A program made the position numbers and the translations under genes. Under the pieces are notes generated by a model, which was not told the origin of the DNA, did no database searches, and saw only the letters and a program-made list of their open reading frames with translations. This document shows positions 10,397 to 22,425 of a DNA stretch of 64,000 nt, one piece after another. Position 1 is the first letter of the stretch, and each line of letters opens with the position of its first letter. This DNA is from Aedes albopictus (Eukaryota; Arthropoda; Insecta; Diptera; Culicidae), in the NCBI RefSeq assembly GCF_035046485.1, contig NC_085138.1, forward strand, positions 290,762,256-290,826,255, written 5' to 3'.

Positions 10397-10528
10397 ACAT
10401 AAACTGTACTGCCTTGGTGTTGATACCAGGAATACAACAGTATCCAGAATGTGATAACCAATGGAGTAGTGTTCTGTAGGTTTTCAATTATTTATTATAA
10501 CGCAAAAAAAATGCAAATACTGTATAAA
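10397..10528 (+). other. 3' UTR of CPR gene 1
   Basis: The only poly(A)-like signals are variants (TATAAA at 10523-10528). A short relic, CCAGAATGTGATA (10444-10456), matches the block of the other genes, but the stem-loop itself is absent. Confidence 0.45.
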
Positions 10529-10559
10529 TACTATTATAACAAACAAACTATTATTATAA

Positions 10560-12068
10560 TTTGAACTTGTTTTTAACAAAGATGACCATTTTCCAGTTCA
10601 GGATTGTCCAACGTATGACCCGCGAGCCGCATCCGGCTCACGAGAGCATTTTGGGTGGCTCTCGGCACGAATGAACAAAAAAATCGATAAATTTCGCTTT
10701 TCAAATTAAATACATATTAAAAGAGGTTTATAAATATGTTAACTCTTGTTTTGTGATTTCTACAGATCTTGAGAAAGCATCACACAGATAAAAATAATAG
10801 GGGGATTCACTTAACAACATAAACTGAATAAACTGATTAAACGTCGCGATCACCAAAAAATACCGCAATTCTTGACGCTTGCAGAGATTCCAAAGATCAA
10901 AATTTCAGCAAATTCAGGCAGAATTTGGAAACAATACTGAGATCCAGTGTATAGAATCCTGTTTTAAGAATACCATTCATTTTTTCTTATTACTGACTTG
11001 AACTCTAATATATGCAAGCATTTTCACGCATCTACTATAATCTCCAAAGTTCTATTAGAAACTGGAAAGTATAAAAAAGCATTATTCTCATATTCAGAAT
11101 TCTAAAATTTGTTTCCAGATTGATACCATTATCACAGACAATCAGACGCAACACCTAGAACAATTTTCGTGAAAATCCATCGCTAGTTCACCCTACCATA
11201 CCCTGGTGGAAATGTTTCATGAAATACTGCGTTGTACAATATCGTCAACAGAAAGCGCTAGTGTGAAACATCAAACGTGAAGAAAACGATGCGCGTGCCT
11301 CTGGTTGTGAAAGCCACAACTATGAAGATTAACATGAATCGTTAGCGTGATCGATGGAAATTTCGCCAGTGTTACGTCTGTTTGTCTGTGACCATTTTCT
11401 TGACCAGCAATGGGACAGCATGGAGCTTGGCATGGAGTGACAGTATGGAGTCACACCTAAATCTTCCCAAGTAACATTTTAATGATCAATTAATCTTGTA
11501 GAGCTTTTGACAACCTTTATAAAATCTAATTCATTTTATTTTAGCTTTATTATGCTTTCAAAAATCTCTGGTCTTTTTGAATATAGGGGATACTGGGTAG
11601 TCTTGATACCTTATTCTTGATTTGTCTGTAATATGAAGGAAAACCAAAGACCACTTTTTTTAGAAGACTAGCAGCACTACTGAAAATCGGGAGTTACTGT
11701 TTGCAGCGTACTCATGGATGAAGGTGGAACTAATCATAAAAGTATGAGTAAATTTTCATACTCGCATCGACACACGTTTACACTTTTATACAAGGAATAC
11801 CACCTTAGCCCCAGGCGGCGGTGACGCTTAACGTGACTATGGGTAAATAACAGAGTTCCATGCCTTCTAGATAAAGTAGTCCCCGGGAAAATGCAAAACT
11901 AGACCACAAGACAAGGTAGGGTACAAGACACTACTTTAGGTGAACGGTGCTAAGAACACAGATCGGAAAAAAGAATGTAAAATAATGCGACATACATCCG
12001 ATTCTTTTTCTGCATGGCTCGTGGATTTTTTTATACTATAAATCAGTCAATTTTGAACCAATTGACCT
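10560..12068. other. Gene-free region with element ends
   Basis: No gene. 10600-10680 is a GC-rich patch (GACCCGCGAGCCGCATCC) that may be a decayed DNA-transposon end. CCCAAGTAACATTTT at 11467 matches the end of the MITE at 49247. GGGGATACTGGGTAGTCTTGA at 11586 is a diverged end of the family at 13005. Confidence 0.4.
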
Positions 12069-12321
12069 CACAGATAAAAAATAATGAGATTTACACGTGA
12101 TGTACACTTAGTGTTATGATGGTTTACATGATGTATCATGTATTTTTTTTTAAATGAAATGTCATGTGAACACTCAGAGCCATGCTGAATTACATGACAT
12201 ATAATGGAAGCTTGCATGATATTTCATGACTTTTACATGATATGTAAACTTCTGTGATATTCCACGCTCCAATTATGTGCATCATATGTCACAGAATTTT
12301 ACCATCTTTTTTCGATCTGTG
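12069..12321. mobile_element. MITE rich in TACATGA words, TIR CACAGAT
   Basis: Starts CACAGATAAAAAATAATGAG and ends TTTTTTCGATCTGTG, with internal words ATGATGGTTTACATGA, TTACATGACATATAATGG and CCACGCTCCAATTATG. Copies with the same words occur at 46896-47168 (opposite orientation) and 47260-47530. Confidence 0.75.
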
Positions 12322-12528
12322 TTGATATTCTAATCGACCTACATGTGTACACAATTTTATCAGAATCAGTTAAAACTAACTTAGTTATAGCAAAAAAAAA
12401 ACTGGGATATTACAGAAGTTAACATGATATGTTATGTGAATATGTATCATGAAACATCATGTAAACTTCACACAGATCGAGTGTGAAAAGAGTGTACAAT
12501 TCTGGTGCCGAGAATTGGCGCTGCACTA

Positions 12529-12876
12529 GGTGCAGTAAACTCGTTCAAAATCAACTTTTCGGCACACGCTAACGCCGCTCAGCACTAAAGTGCATAATTT
12601 CCAGACTACACCAAAAATGTGTAACCCTTGTGCATTCACAAAATCAGCTCCTGTGTCCGCAAAATCGGTAAATTCGCAAAAAAATTTGTACAGTAATCTA
12701 GCTAGGTTTACTAGTGACCTTGGAAAACAAAAAAAAATATCGACATTTCGCATCTAGACGAGTGTACGAGCTGTTTTTGAGAATGTGTAACTGTAACACA
12801 TTTTTGTGTGGTCTGGAAATTATGCACTTATGAGTAGGGCTTACACATTTTAGTGCTGAGCGGTTTTACTGTAGCA
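12529..12876. mobile_element. Foldback MITE
   Basis: CCGCTCAGCACTAAA with TGCATAATTTCCAGAC at 12571-12616 is matched in inverted order by GTCTGGAAATTATGCA and TTAGTGCTGAGCGG at about 12810-12866. Outer ends GCAGTAAA and TTTACTGTA are approximate. No ORF. Confidence 0.6.
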
Positions 12877-13004
12877 GAAAATCTTCACAGCAATCACTGT
12901 TAACAACAAGTTCACGCAATAAGGTATCTGGTTCAGATGGAAGAAGTGGACGGAACGGTTGTTCCGTTGTGAATTTAGGTATTGAACAATTTTGATTACC
13001 TGTA

Positions 13005-13906
13005 GGGGAGACTGGGGAGACTTGATCCCTTTTTCCTAATTTACCTGAAACTTTAAGAAAAACACAAAACTAGATCCGATTTCCGTACAAAATGGCAGGT
13101 AAACATCTATTGCAAGTTAATACACAACAGAAGGCCTTTAAATTATTGTTAAAATTTTCAAAACTGTGCTTTTATGGAGGCATGTCTTATGAAGTAACTT
13201 TTAAAAATGGGTGACACTTGATCCCCCTTTGAGCACATAGTTTATTTAAAGGGAAAACAGTTCCAGAGTCTTCCTTTTCATTTTCTTTTCGAGTTTTCTC
13301 GTATTTTCGATGAATATGGAGTGTTTGAAATTGTAAGATTTCCTTATATTTTTAAGGATATGCCGGATTTTCAAAATGGGCAGACTATCCCCCTTTTCTT
13401 GGTTTGTACTAAAGTAATAATTATCCGACACATTTTATCGTTGAATAGACTAGAATTCCAAGTGAATAGAGGCTTCCGAATAGAATTTTATTTTTCACAT
13501 GTATAATGTGTGTGTAATCCTCGAGGGATCAAGTCTCCCCATGTCACTGTTGTGTATACTAAGCTGAACTAATTAAAATGTGTTAACAACAGCCTTATTT
13601 GGATAAATAAATTTGAAAGTATTTTATTCAAACTATGTGCTGTGAAATTTTGACACGATTTTGTTCAATTTTCACAAAGTTATTGAGATTTTTTGGAATC
13701 GCCTAAATGATTTCTGAAGGACTGAAAACAAACCATCAGCCGTTAAAAAATAATGCAATGTACAATCGAAATCACTTATAGCCAAAACATAGTCGTTTGT
13801 CCAGGAGTAGTTTTGGAAAAATTATGCTAGAAGAAAAATGTTTTTGATTCCGAGCGAATATGGGGGGAACAAGTCTCCCCAGGGATCAAGTCTCCTCAGT
13901 CTCCCC
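13005..13906. mobile_element. 902-bp TIR element, TIR GGGGAGACTGGGGAGACTTG
   Basis: Left GGGGAGACTGGGGAGACTTG and right (reverse complement) GGGGAGACTGAGGAGACTTG continue into GATCCC. TA flanks both ends (13003-13004, 13907-13908), consistent with a Tc1/mariner-type non-autonomous element. Inner copies of the terminal word occur near 13524. Related ends are seen near 11585, 28954 and 30075-30099. Confidence 0.75.
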
Positions 13907-13932
13907 TAGTGCCGGGAATGGAGTCAAAAACC

Positions 13933-14153
13933 TGTAATATCCATTCAGAATTAGCAAATCGGTTTAGTTCAGTGCAACACCAGTTGACAGGTCTCGGACT
14001 GTTATAATGTAATACCACCATAACAAAGTAAAGTGTTCGATGAATCGTATAAAACTTGAATAAACGGAGCGATCAGCTCTCTTGTATCGTGACCATCGTA
14101 TAGTACAGATCACTACTCCAACCGAGAGAAAACCCCCCAGTTCATACTGTTTA
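13933..14153 (+). repeat. 5' LTR of the Ty3/gypsy element
   Basis: Starts TGTAATATCC and ends ATACTGTTTA; 221 bp, identical to the 3' LTR except for one T/G difference near 14100. The following GTGGCTACGAGG is the expected primer-binding position; the matching tRNA was not identified. Confidence 0.9.
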
Positions 14154-14946
14154 GTGGCTACGAGGTTGAAAGTTTTAGTGCGCGTGCGTGAAGGAAAATA
14201 GTGAAGTGAATTTTCGGGAGTGAATAATTTGCTTTTCTCGGCCCGTTGAAGCAAAATAGTTTGCCAGTACAAATATTGCATCAGTCGGTAAGTTTTTACA
14301 CGGAAGAATGGATCACTAAAATAACTAAAACGGCCGCTATGAAATGAACAGATAGCGCCACCGTAGCCTTGTGTGTTTGACGTAACTCGACTGCTGTCAC
14401 TGTGGTATCGTCCATATACGGTAGCGCTTTTGTTTTGATGCGGTGAGTAGCGGAAAAGTCGGCTTCAATGATCCATTGTGCAAACTACGTTTAGAATCAT
14501 CGTCATTTTGTAGAAGAAAAGAATTTGACCTTGAAAGAACACTGTGTATTGTTGCTTATTCCTGCTTTTGTTCTTTTGTTCATAGCCGGTCGTTTGCGAC
14601 GCTGGAGTTTGCTTTCGATACGCGGCTGCGCTTATTGCGACGCGTCGGCCATTAGAATTGGTGAAAAATTAAAACTAAAGAGGCCGGTTCGGATTATTCG
14701 CTGCTGCTGCTGTTGCTACGTGTGTGTTGTTGCTGCTCTCGCTGCCGGTGTTGCCATCGTAGTTATCATCTTCGCTGCTGCCTACGGAGTTCTTCGCTTC
14801 AGCTCATCAATTATCGCCTATTTTGACGGTGGTTCCCACTGCAGTATAGACGGAACACAGTGGTGAAGCAACAGAGTCAGCAAAAATCCAGGATACAGGA
14901 AGTAGATACAGGTACGTCGACATTTTGATCTAATTTCGTCCATTTT
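14154..14946 (+). other. Untranslated leader of the Ty3/gypsy element
   Basis: About 790 bp between the 5' LTR and gag. It contains a CTG-rich stretch (14700-14720) and short ORFs at 14443-14655 and 14525-14866 without recognisable domains; these are not called as genes. Confidence 0.5.
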
Positions 14947-17900
14947 TTGCCCAGTGCGCTTTGTTTAAACAGAATACCTTTTGTGTGTGGTCCAGGCAAT
15001 ATGGCGTTGTATGGAACAATTGATCCTTACATCCCGGGCACTTCTTTTTCCAATTATATCGAACATATAGAGTATTTTTTCTCTAGTAACAATGTCCCTG
15101 ATGAGAGAAAGAAAGATTTGTTTATGACGTTTGCTGGCATGCCAACCTTTGAGGAGCTTAAGCTTCTATATCCATCGACTGATTTAAAAACGCTGACATA
15201 TTCTGAGATTACGAAGAAACTCAAGGAAAGGTTTGATAAAGTTGATAATGAGCTAGTGTCGAGATACAAATTTAGATGCCGCAAGCAAGGACCGTCGGAA
15301 TCCAATGAGAATTTCATTTTAGCGGTAAAACTGTTAGCTGAGTCGTGCGATTTTGGGGAATTTAGAGATACTGCAATACGAGACCAGTTACTTTTCGGAT
15401 TATCGGACAGGAAATTACAGAAACGTTTACTAAGTGAGGATGAATTAACATTGAGAACAACAGAGAGGATTATCAAAAGTAGTGAAATAGCGGTAAATCA
15501 GGCGGATGCCATTAACGATGGTTCGGCAAATATCAACTCGGTGAAGTATCGGCTTGGAAGGAATCGTAACTATGGCGGCCATGGAAGAGAATACCGTGGA
15601 CGAGAAAGAAGTAGAAATCGTGATTATAGGATGCAACATGAGAGATATGAAAGAAGCAGGTCTCGTTCAGGCCCGAGTTCAGGACAAATGTCGTCTGGTA
15701 AGGGACGATATGCCAATTTTGTTTGCCATTTTTGTAAAATTCGTGGGCACATTCAAAAACATTGCTACAAGTATAAAAATTCTCAAAGAAGCTCAGTAAA
15801 ATTTGTAGGAGAGGCTACCAAACACGACGAAGTTCGAGACAATGTACACGATTATTTCAAGAGATTGCGGGTCGACTACAGCAGTGACAGCGACAGCTCA
15901 GGTGACTATCCATGCATGATGATTAGAACCATCAATAAAATCAGTGAACCTTGTCTCCTGGATGTTGAAATTAGTGGAAAGATGTATAAAATGGAGGTGG
16001 ATAGTGGATCAGCTGTCTCTGTTATCTGCAAGTCGGACTATTTGAAGTTTTTCAATGAAAAACCGTTGAAAGGAAGCAAAAAAAGATTGGTGGTAGTAAA
16101 TGGCTCTAGTCTTGAAGTTCTTGGCATTATTTCAGTGTATGTTACGTTAAATTTTAGGAAGTTTCAATTAGATTTAGTTGTACTGGATAATGATCATCGT
16201 TTTGACCCCCTCATTGGACGTGATTGGCTAGATATGTTTTTTGACAATTGGAGAACTTGTTTTTCAAACTCATTGATGATCAAGAATATTCCTGGCTCAA
16301 CTGGAAGCGATTTTTTTACAAATGAAATCAAGTTTAAGTATAAAAGTGTTTTTGACAAGGATTTTTCTACACCTATTAAAGGGTTTGAGGCTGATTTAGT
16401 ACTCAAAGAAGAATCACCTATATTTCGTAAAGCGTATGATGTACCATATCGATTGAAAGAGAAAGTGATGGATCATTTGGAATCGTTGGAACGAGACGGA
16501 ATTATAACCCCAATTAAAACGAGTCTTTGGGCGTCGCCGGTAGTGGTTGTGATAAAAAAGGATGGAGATATTCGTCTTGTAATAGATTGTAAAGTGTCAA
16601 TTAACAAGGTTATAATTCCAAACGTGTACCCATTGCCTACTGCACAAGATGTGTTTGCATCTCTAGCAGGTTGTAAAATATTTTGCTCATTAGACCTTGC
16701 AACTGCCTACACTCAACTGAATCTTTCAAAAAAGTCTAGGAAGTTCGTTGTTATCAACACGCCAAAGGGGCTCTATTCTTATAATAGACTTCCACAGGGA
16801 GCCTCATCCAGTGCGGCTATATTCAAGCAAGTCATGGATACAGTTTTACATGGACTTGAATTTGTGTCATGTTATCTTGACGATGTGTTGATTGCTGGAA
16901 TAGATTACGAAGACTGCAAAAACAAGTTGGCTTTAGTTCTTGATCGGTTGGCTAAGGCTAACATTAAAGTAAATTATAAGAAATGTAATTTTTTTGTTAG
17001 CACACTACCATTTTTAGGGCATATTCTTTCACAAGATGGCCTTCAACCTAATCCTGAAAAAGTCGCTACTATACAGCAAGCTGAAACACCTGACAATGTA
17101 AACAAGCTTAAAGCTTTTTTAGGATTAATCAACTACTACAACAAGTTTTTACCTAATTTATCAACCTTATTGAATCCGCTATATAATTTGCTAAAGAAAG
17201 ACGTTAAATATGTGTGGGATGAGAAATGTGACAAAGCATTCAAGGACTGCAAAAAACAACTGCTTACTGGAAAATTGTTAACGTTTTACGACCCGAAAAA
17301 GCCGATAATTGTCTGTACCGATGCCTCGTCTTACGGCTTAGGAGGTGTTATTTCTCACGTAATTAAAGGTGCTGAAAGGCCAATATCTTTCACCTCTTTC
17401 TCTTTGAACTCGGCTCAAAAAAAATACCCTATTCTTCATTTGGAGGCACTTGCGGTAGTAACGACAGTCAAGAAATTTCATAAATTTCTTTATGGTCAAA
17501 AATTTTTAATCTACACAGACCATAAGCCTCTGTTGGGTATCCTTGGTAAGCCTGGAAAAAATTCAATATTCGTCACACGACTGCAAAGGTACATTATGGA
17601 GTTATCCATTTATGATTACGAGATATTCTATAGACCATCTGAGCGTATGAGCAACGCAGATTTCTGCTCCAGGTTCCCAATGATGGAGGAAGTCCCAAAA
17701 AAGTTGGAAAAACATTACGTTAAAAGTTTGAATTTTTCTGATAATTTGCCTTTGAACCATAGTTTGGTAGCTGCTGAAACGAAAAATGACACATTTCTTC
17801 AACAAATATACTCGTTTCTACAGCATGGTTGGTGTGAATACCGGGCAACTCACTGGAACAATCCGTTCCCAGCCATCTTAGCAAACTGCAGTAGAATCAC

Positions 17901-17964
17901 TTGGCATAATACGGAACCTCACGGTGATGGCGTCTTGCTCCGCCAACAGTCCACTCGTCAATGA
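14947..17964 (+). pseudogene. Gag-Pol (Gag, protease, RT, RNase H), truncated by insertion
   Basis: The open frame is 1005 codons. The likelier start is the second Met at 15001 (AATATGGCG), where the Gag-like sequence begins. Numbering from 14947: Gag to about residue 255; CCHC knuckle CHFCKIRGHIQKHC at about 260-273; aspartic protease DSGSAVSVI at about 352; RT with PTAQDVFASL, CSLDLATAY and catalytic YLDD at about 643-646; RNase H with CTDASSYG (Asp near 792) and YTDHKPLLG. At 17833 the frame runs into a nested LTR; the last ~44 codons to 17964 are that LTR read by chance. The same frame resumes exactly at 20889 after removal of the insert and one TSD copy, showing pol was open when the insertion happened. 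Confidence 0.9.
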
Positions 17965-18072
17965 GGCAGCATCACACTGACGACGACCCCGTCATGGTGC
18001 TGGCTGTCACTGATGCTTGCTAGGGGAAATACACGCATGGGAAATGCTACTCAGCTTTGTTCATACCCCACA
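17833..18072 (-). repeat. 3' LTR (minus sense) of nested element, 240 bp
   Basis: Longer LTR copy; it contains 28 bp (around 17852-17880) missing from the partner at 20672-20883. The purine tract lies immediately inside it at about 18073-18090 on the minus strand. Confidence 0.88.
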
Positions 18073-18744
18073 TTCTCCCTCTTCTCCGAAAAAAAAGTTT
18101 TCGACTAAAAGGCTTGTTATTTTTACGCTCAAACCCTCAATTTCGTTCTCTTCATCCTTATGGCACCAATGCAACAAGATACACTTCAAGATACAAGAAT
18201 TAAGACGAATGGCCACATTTACTTTTTTGTTTAGTAAACGCGCTTTTGTTAATATCGAACCTATATCATTCGATTGATAACTTGCAATGCTAACCAATCA
18301 TCTATGGGGTTTTGCCGAGCTCCAATAAAAATAACTACAACACACGCAGTTGGGTGATGCGTCTTCTCTCCTTCAAGCACACGTCTCGTTATGTAGCCGG
18401 CCCTGTTTTTCTCTCACTCAAATCAATCGTTATTCACGATAGCGAAAATTCGACGCATTCAACGAAAACGAACATATTTTGTAAGAATTATTTGTCAAAA
18501 AAAGAAAAAAAAACAAGAGATTAACGAATTTGAGATTTATCAGACTAAAGATTCCGTATATCATACAACTCCATTTTCAATACTTCAATGTGATGGTACA
18601 GATGGACCATATATAACACACAAATGTCCTTCATTATACGAAAATAGATTCTACAAAACGAGTTCAAAAGAGGTTCTACAACATATTTTCAGTAGATATG
18701 TTTTCATTGCGTACTTCGAATTTTAAACTGTTTTACGATATGCA

Positions 18745-19440
18745 ATTTTTATGGGCGGTTTTCATTACACGTCCCTGCATTTTCCTCACGCACAGCTTTC
18801 GGCAGTTATCATGCAACGCCATTTCCTTAGACGGGTTTCTTTACACATCGCTGCATTTTCCTGATGCAAACAATTTTCGACAGTTTTTCAATAACATTTC
18901 CCTGGACGAATTTCATTTCACGTCCCTGTATTTTCCTTATGCAGAAAAAAATTTTCGGCGGTTATCCAACAACGCCTTTATCTTGGACGGTTTTCACTAC
19001 ACGTCCCTGCATTTTCTTTATGCAGAATAATTTTCGGCAGTTATCCAAAAATGCCGTTTCCTTGGACGGTTTTCATTACACGTCCCTGCATTTTCCTTAT
19101 GCAGAAAAATTGTCGGCGGTTATCCAACAACGCCTTTATCTTGGACGGTTTTCATTACACGTCCCTGCATTTTCTTTATGCAGAATAATTTTTGGCGGTT
19201 ATCCAAAAATGCCGTTTCCTTGGACGGTTTTCATTACACGTCCCTGCATTTTCCTTATGCAGAAAAATTGTCGGCGGTTATCCAACAACGCCTTTACCTT
19301 GGACGGTTTTCATTACACGTCCCTGCATTTTCTTTATGCAGAATAATTTTTGGCGGTTATCCAAAAAATGCCGTTTCCTTGGACGGTTTTCATTACACGT
19401 CCCTGCATTTTCCTTATGCAGAAAAATTTTCGGCGGTTCG
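18745..19440. repeat. 79-bp minisatellite with 158-bp dimer structure
   Basis: The word CGTCCCTGCATTTTC recurs at about 18770, 18921, 19002, 19081, 19160, 19239, 19318 and 19398, with a diverged unit near 18849; spacing is about 79 bp. Units alternate between a form with AACAACGCCTTTA and one with AAAAATGCCGTTTCC, so the later part repeats as a 158-bp dimer. 79 is not a multiple of 3, so the short ORFs here are not conserved coding repeats. Confidence 0.88.
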
Positions 19441-20671
19441 AAACGCCATTAATATGCCCAACCAAAAACCCGAGCAAAAACCAACCCAACCAACCAACGC
19501 CGCGAGAATTTTACGGCAACATTCACAATAGTCAAACACCTCTACCATCATGCACATCAACCTGTTTGCATTTACCGTTCAACCGAGCGACAACACGAGC
19601 ATGTACGATCCGAGGAATCAACGAAAGCGCGACCATCCATGCCGAGCAAGAACATGAAGAATCATGCATGCAATCATCGACCGACCACCTATCCACAGCG
19701 TGCTACCAGTCGACAACAAAAATCAATCACGTCACCGCGCCTTTGTTCATGTGTTTGTGCTAGAACCAAGGCTAAAACAGAACGCGGTTGGCATGACAAA
19801 AACTTTCCGCGCTCTAGCTTTCGTCAGGAACCGCAGAATTGCAACACCCACTTCACTGTGTTTGCAGCACCACCACACACTTCACACACCAAAACGATTT
19901 GTTTTCTCTCACTGTTTTTATGCCAAGTGATTCTACCTATTTTATGATTAACTTGTTATTGATTACACTAGTTTACAGCATTTTTGAACTCGGTAAGCTG
20001 ATGATCATTTTTGGTGTAGAATCATGCCCTGAGTTCGAAAACGCGAAGGAAAAAAATTACAGTAGAGCGGAAATTTTTTCGACTTTCCATACAAGGTTGA
20101 TGATTTGAAATCGATTTTTGTTCTATTTTTAAGCAACGTCACTCATTTCACACATCTCATTCTCCGTAATCAATGCTCCGATTGAGCTGATTTTTTTACT
20201 GTAACTCGCCTACATATGATATGTCAAATAAACGTTGAGAAAGATTTTTTCTATTGTTTTTTTCTTATTGAAAAAAATACATTTCTTCAAATATTTTTGG
20301 AAATTTGGCTAAAATTTAAGGAGATCGTCCCTAAAACTCGCCAATATCTTGAATTTCATCAATCTGACGCGAAACCTGCATTCAGATGATCGAATGGTAT
20401 TGTATTCAGCTTTTAATTTATGGAAAAAGATTTGTAATTGGTTGAACAAAACGCAAGATATTTGAATTTTAGTAAATTCCATATTTTTAAAAATTGTAAA
20501 ACTTGATATTGAGCTAAAACTCAAAAACCGCTCTACTTAAAATTTTTTGAAGCGCGGTTTCGAAATCAGTGCTAAATTGTACTTCAAAAACTTTGGTCGT
20601 TGACAGAAGTTCACGACTTTCGATTTATTTTGTAAACTAGTGTTATGATGCACTCCTGGCAGGATCGCCAA
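19441..20671 (-). other. Non-coding interior of nested LTR element
   Basis: No gag- or pol-like frame on either strand. In element sense this is the leader after the primer-binding-like site at about 20650-20671. Confidence 0.55.
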
Positions 20672-20883
20672 TGTGAATACCGGGCAACTCAGCAAACTGC
20701 AGTAGAATCACTTGGCATAATACGGAACCTCACGGTGATGGCGTCTTGCTCCGCCAACAGTCCACTCGTCAATGAGGCAGCATCACACTGACGACGACCC
20801 CGTCATGGTGCTGGCTGTTACTGATGCTTGCTAGGGGAAATACACGCATGGGAAATGCTACTCAGCTTTGTTCATACCCCACA
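20672..20883 (-). repeat. 5' LTR (minus sense) of nested element, 212 bp
   Basis: Shorter partner LTR. It is followed on the minus strand by the TTGGCGATCC primer-binding-like site. Confidence 0.88.
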
Positions 20884-20888
20884 GTTGG

Positions 20889-22049
20889 CCGAGTAGGGTG
20901 GACAAATGTTTTAGAGATATTTACTCACACCATCAAGGATTAGAGGAGGTAGATGGGTGTTTGTTATTTCAGGATCGAGTAATTGTTCCAAAAGTACTGC
21001 AGACGAAGATCTTAAAAATCCTGCACGCCAACCATGCAGGTGTAATCAAAATGAAACAGGAAGCGCGCCGAACAGTTTATTGGTTCGGAATCAATTCCGA
21101 ATCAAAGTGGCTTGAAATATATTGGATGAGATTTGGCACAGACGCTGCAAAGGTGATCAGGAAGTTGACTAATTTTTTTGCAAGATTTGGACTGCCAGAC
21201 ATTTTGGTAACTGATAACGGCCCACCATTCAATTCAAAACAGTTTATCAGTTTTCTTGAAAGACAAGGCGTTGAAGTTATGAAGAGTCCTCCCTACCACC
21301 AACAAAGTAATGGACAGGCAGAAAGGTTGGTTAGAGTTGCGAAAGAAGTTTTAAAGAAATTTCTCGTGGATCCTGAAATGAGAACATGGGGTTTTCAAGA
21401 CAGGTTGGATTATTTTCTCTTTAACTATCGCAATAGCTGTCTGACGTCTGAGGGTACCCGTCCTGCAGACAAGGTGTTCGCATATATGCCCAAAACCCTC
21501 ATTGATTTGATAAACCCTAAGTCAAGCTTAAAAAAACGTCATGCGGTAACAAAAGTGGAAGAACCGTTAAAGAGTAATGTTGATAACGTTAAGAAAGATC
21601 CACTGAAAAAGTTAGTTCATGGAGACAAGGTTTACTACAGAAACTATAATCCCAATAGTATTGAAAAATGGATTGAGGGAGTATTTATTAAACAAATCTC
21701 TCTCAATATTTTTCAGATAGCAATCGGAGCGAATCTAATCTCGGCCCACAGGGGGCAGATAAGACCGGGACCGGCCAATAGAACCGAACACAGGCGGAAC
21801 ATCCAGCTTCGGTTGGCCGATATGAGAACACCACGAGGAACCAAACGATCATTCAAGGATATGGAGGACATTGAGAATTCGGAATCCGAGTTTCCCGATC
21901 TGAGCGAACCTGATAGCGTCACTCCAAGTCCGTCAATAAGCGAAGTACATCCAAGCGTTCTGCAGCCGACGCATTCGAATAGTGAACTAAGGAGATCCAG
22001 AAGAAAGAAGAAGTCCAAGATGCATGAAGATTTTGTATACTATTCCTAA
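20889..22049 (+). pseudogene. Integrase C-terminal part of the Ty3/gypsy pol, core partly deleted
   Basis: Continues the pol frame after the nested element. Visible are part of the zinc-binding region (LHANHAG), the second catalytic Asp (LVTDNGPPF), the catalytic Glu context (QSNGQAERLV) and a GPY/F-like tail (GDKVYYRNYN, AHRGQIRP). A Ser/Pro- and basic-rich extension follows to the stop at 22047-22049. Between YWFGINS and SKWLEI (about 21090-21100) the CxxC half of the zinc finger and the first catalytic Asp are missing, an in-frame loss of roughly 90 residues judged by comparison with the family. The enzyme should be inactive even without the nested insertion. Codons 20868-20888 upstream belong to the nested LTR and its TSD. 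Confidence 0.85.
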
Positions 22050-22199
22050 ACATATTTTCAGTGAAATCATCCAAGTTTTTTCTTATAAGTAAGGTGTTGT
22101 TACTATCAAACTCGTATTTTCAAGTTGAATTAAATATATTTCCTAAGTTTGCTTGTGATCTACTCTGAAACAGTTTACTTAATTTTAAGGGATAAGGAG

Positions 22200-22420
22200 T
22201 GTAATATCCATTCAGAATTAGCAAATCGGTTTAGTTCAGTGCAACACCAGTTGACAGGTCTCGGACTGTTATAATGTAATACCACCATAACAAAGTAAAG
22301 TGTTCGATGAATCGTATAAAACTTGAATAAACGGAGCGATCAGCTCTCTTGTATCGTGACCATCGTAGAGTACAGATCACTACTCCAACCGAGAGAAAAC
22401 CCCCCAGTTCATACTGTTTA
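22200..22420 (+). repeat. 3' LTR of the Ty3/gypsy element
   Basis: 221 bp, same termini as the 5' LTR, preceded by the polypurine tract AAGGGATAAGGAG. Confidence 0.9.
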
Positions 22421-22425
22421 AAACC

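Larger units (their letters stand above)
17833..20883 (-). mobile_element. Nested non-coding LTR element (LARD/TRIM-like), minus strand
   Basis: LTRs at 17833-18072 (240 bp) and 20672-20883 (212 bp) start TGTGAATACC and end CCCCACA; TSD GTTGG at 17828-17832 and 20884-20888. Orientation is minus: reading that strand, the upstream LTR is followed by TTGGCGATCCTGCCAGGAG, a TGG-starting primer-binding-like site, and the downstream LTR is preceded by the purine tract GGAGAAGAGGGAGAA. The LTRs differ by a 28-bp indel and about one substitution. There is no gag or pol. The 2.6-kb interior holds a 79-bp minisatellite (18745-19440). Movement must have used proteins from another element. Confidence 0.85.
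13933..22420 (+). mobile_element. Ty3/gypsy LTR retrotransposon (Mag-like), interrupted
   Basis: Two 221-bp LTRs enclose a single gag-pol frame, with TSD AAACC on both sides (13928-13932, 22421-22425). Domain order is Gag, CCHC zinc knuckle, protease, RT, RNase H, integrase, which is the Ty3/gypsy order. The RT wording and the single gag-pol frame without env suggest the Mag lineage (inference). A purine tract AAGGGATAAGGAG precedes the 3' LTR. A 3.05-kb LTR element is nested in pol at 17833-20883, and part of the integrase is missing. The LTRs differ at one base, so insertion was recent. Confidence 0.9.

Noticed and set aside
17833..17964. C-terminal extension of the Ty3/gypsy pol frame
   Set aside because: These codons are the nested LTR read in frame by chance; pol resumes after the insertion.
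18745..19440. CRISPR-like regular repeats
   Set aside because: Contiguous 79-bp tandem units with no unique spacers, inside an insect LTR element.
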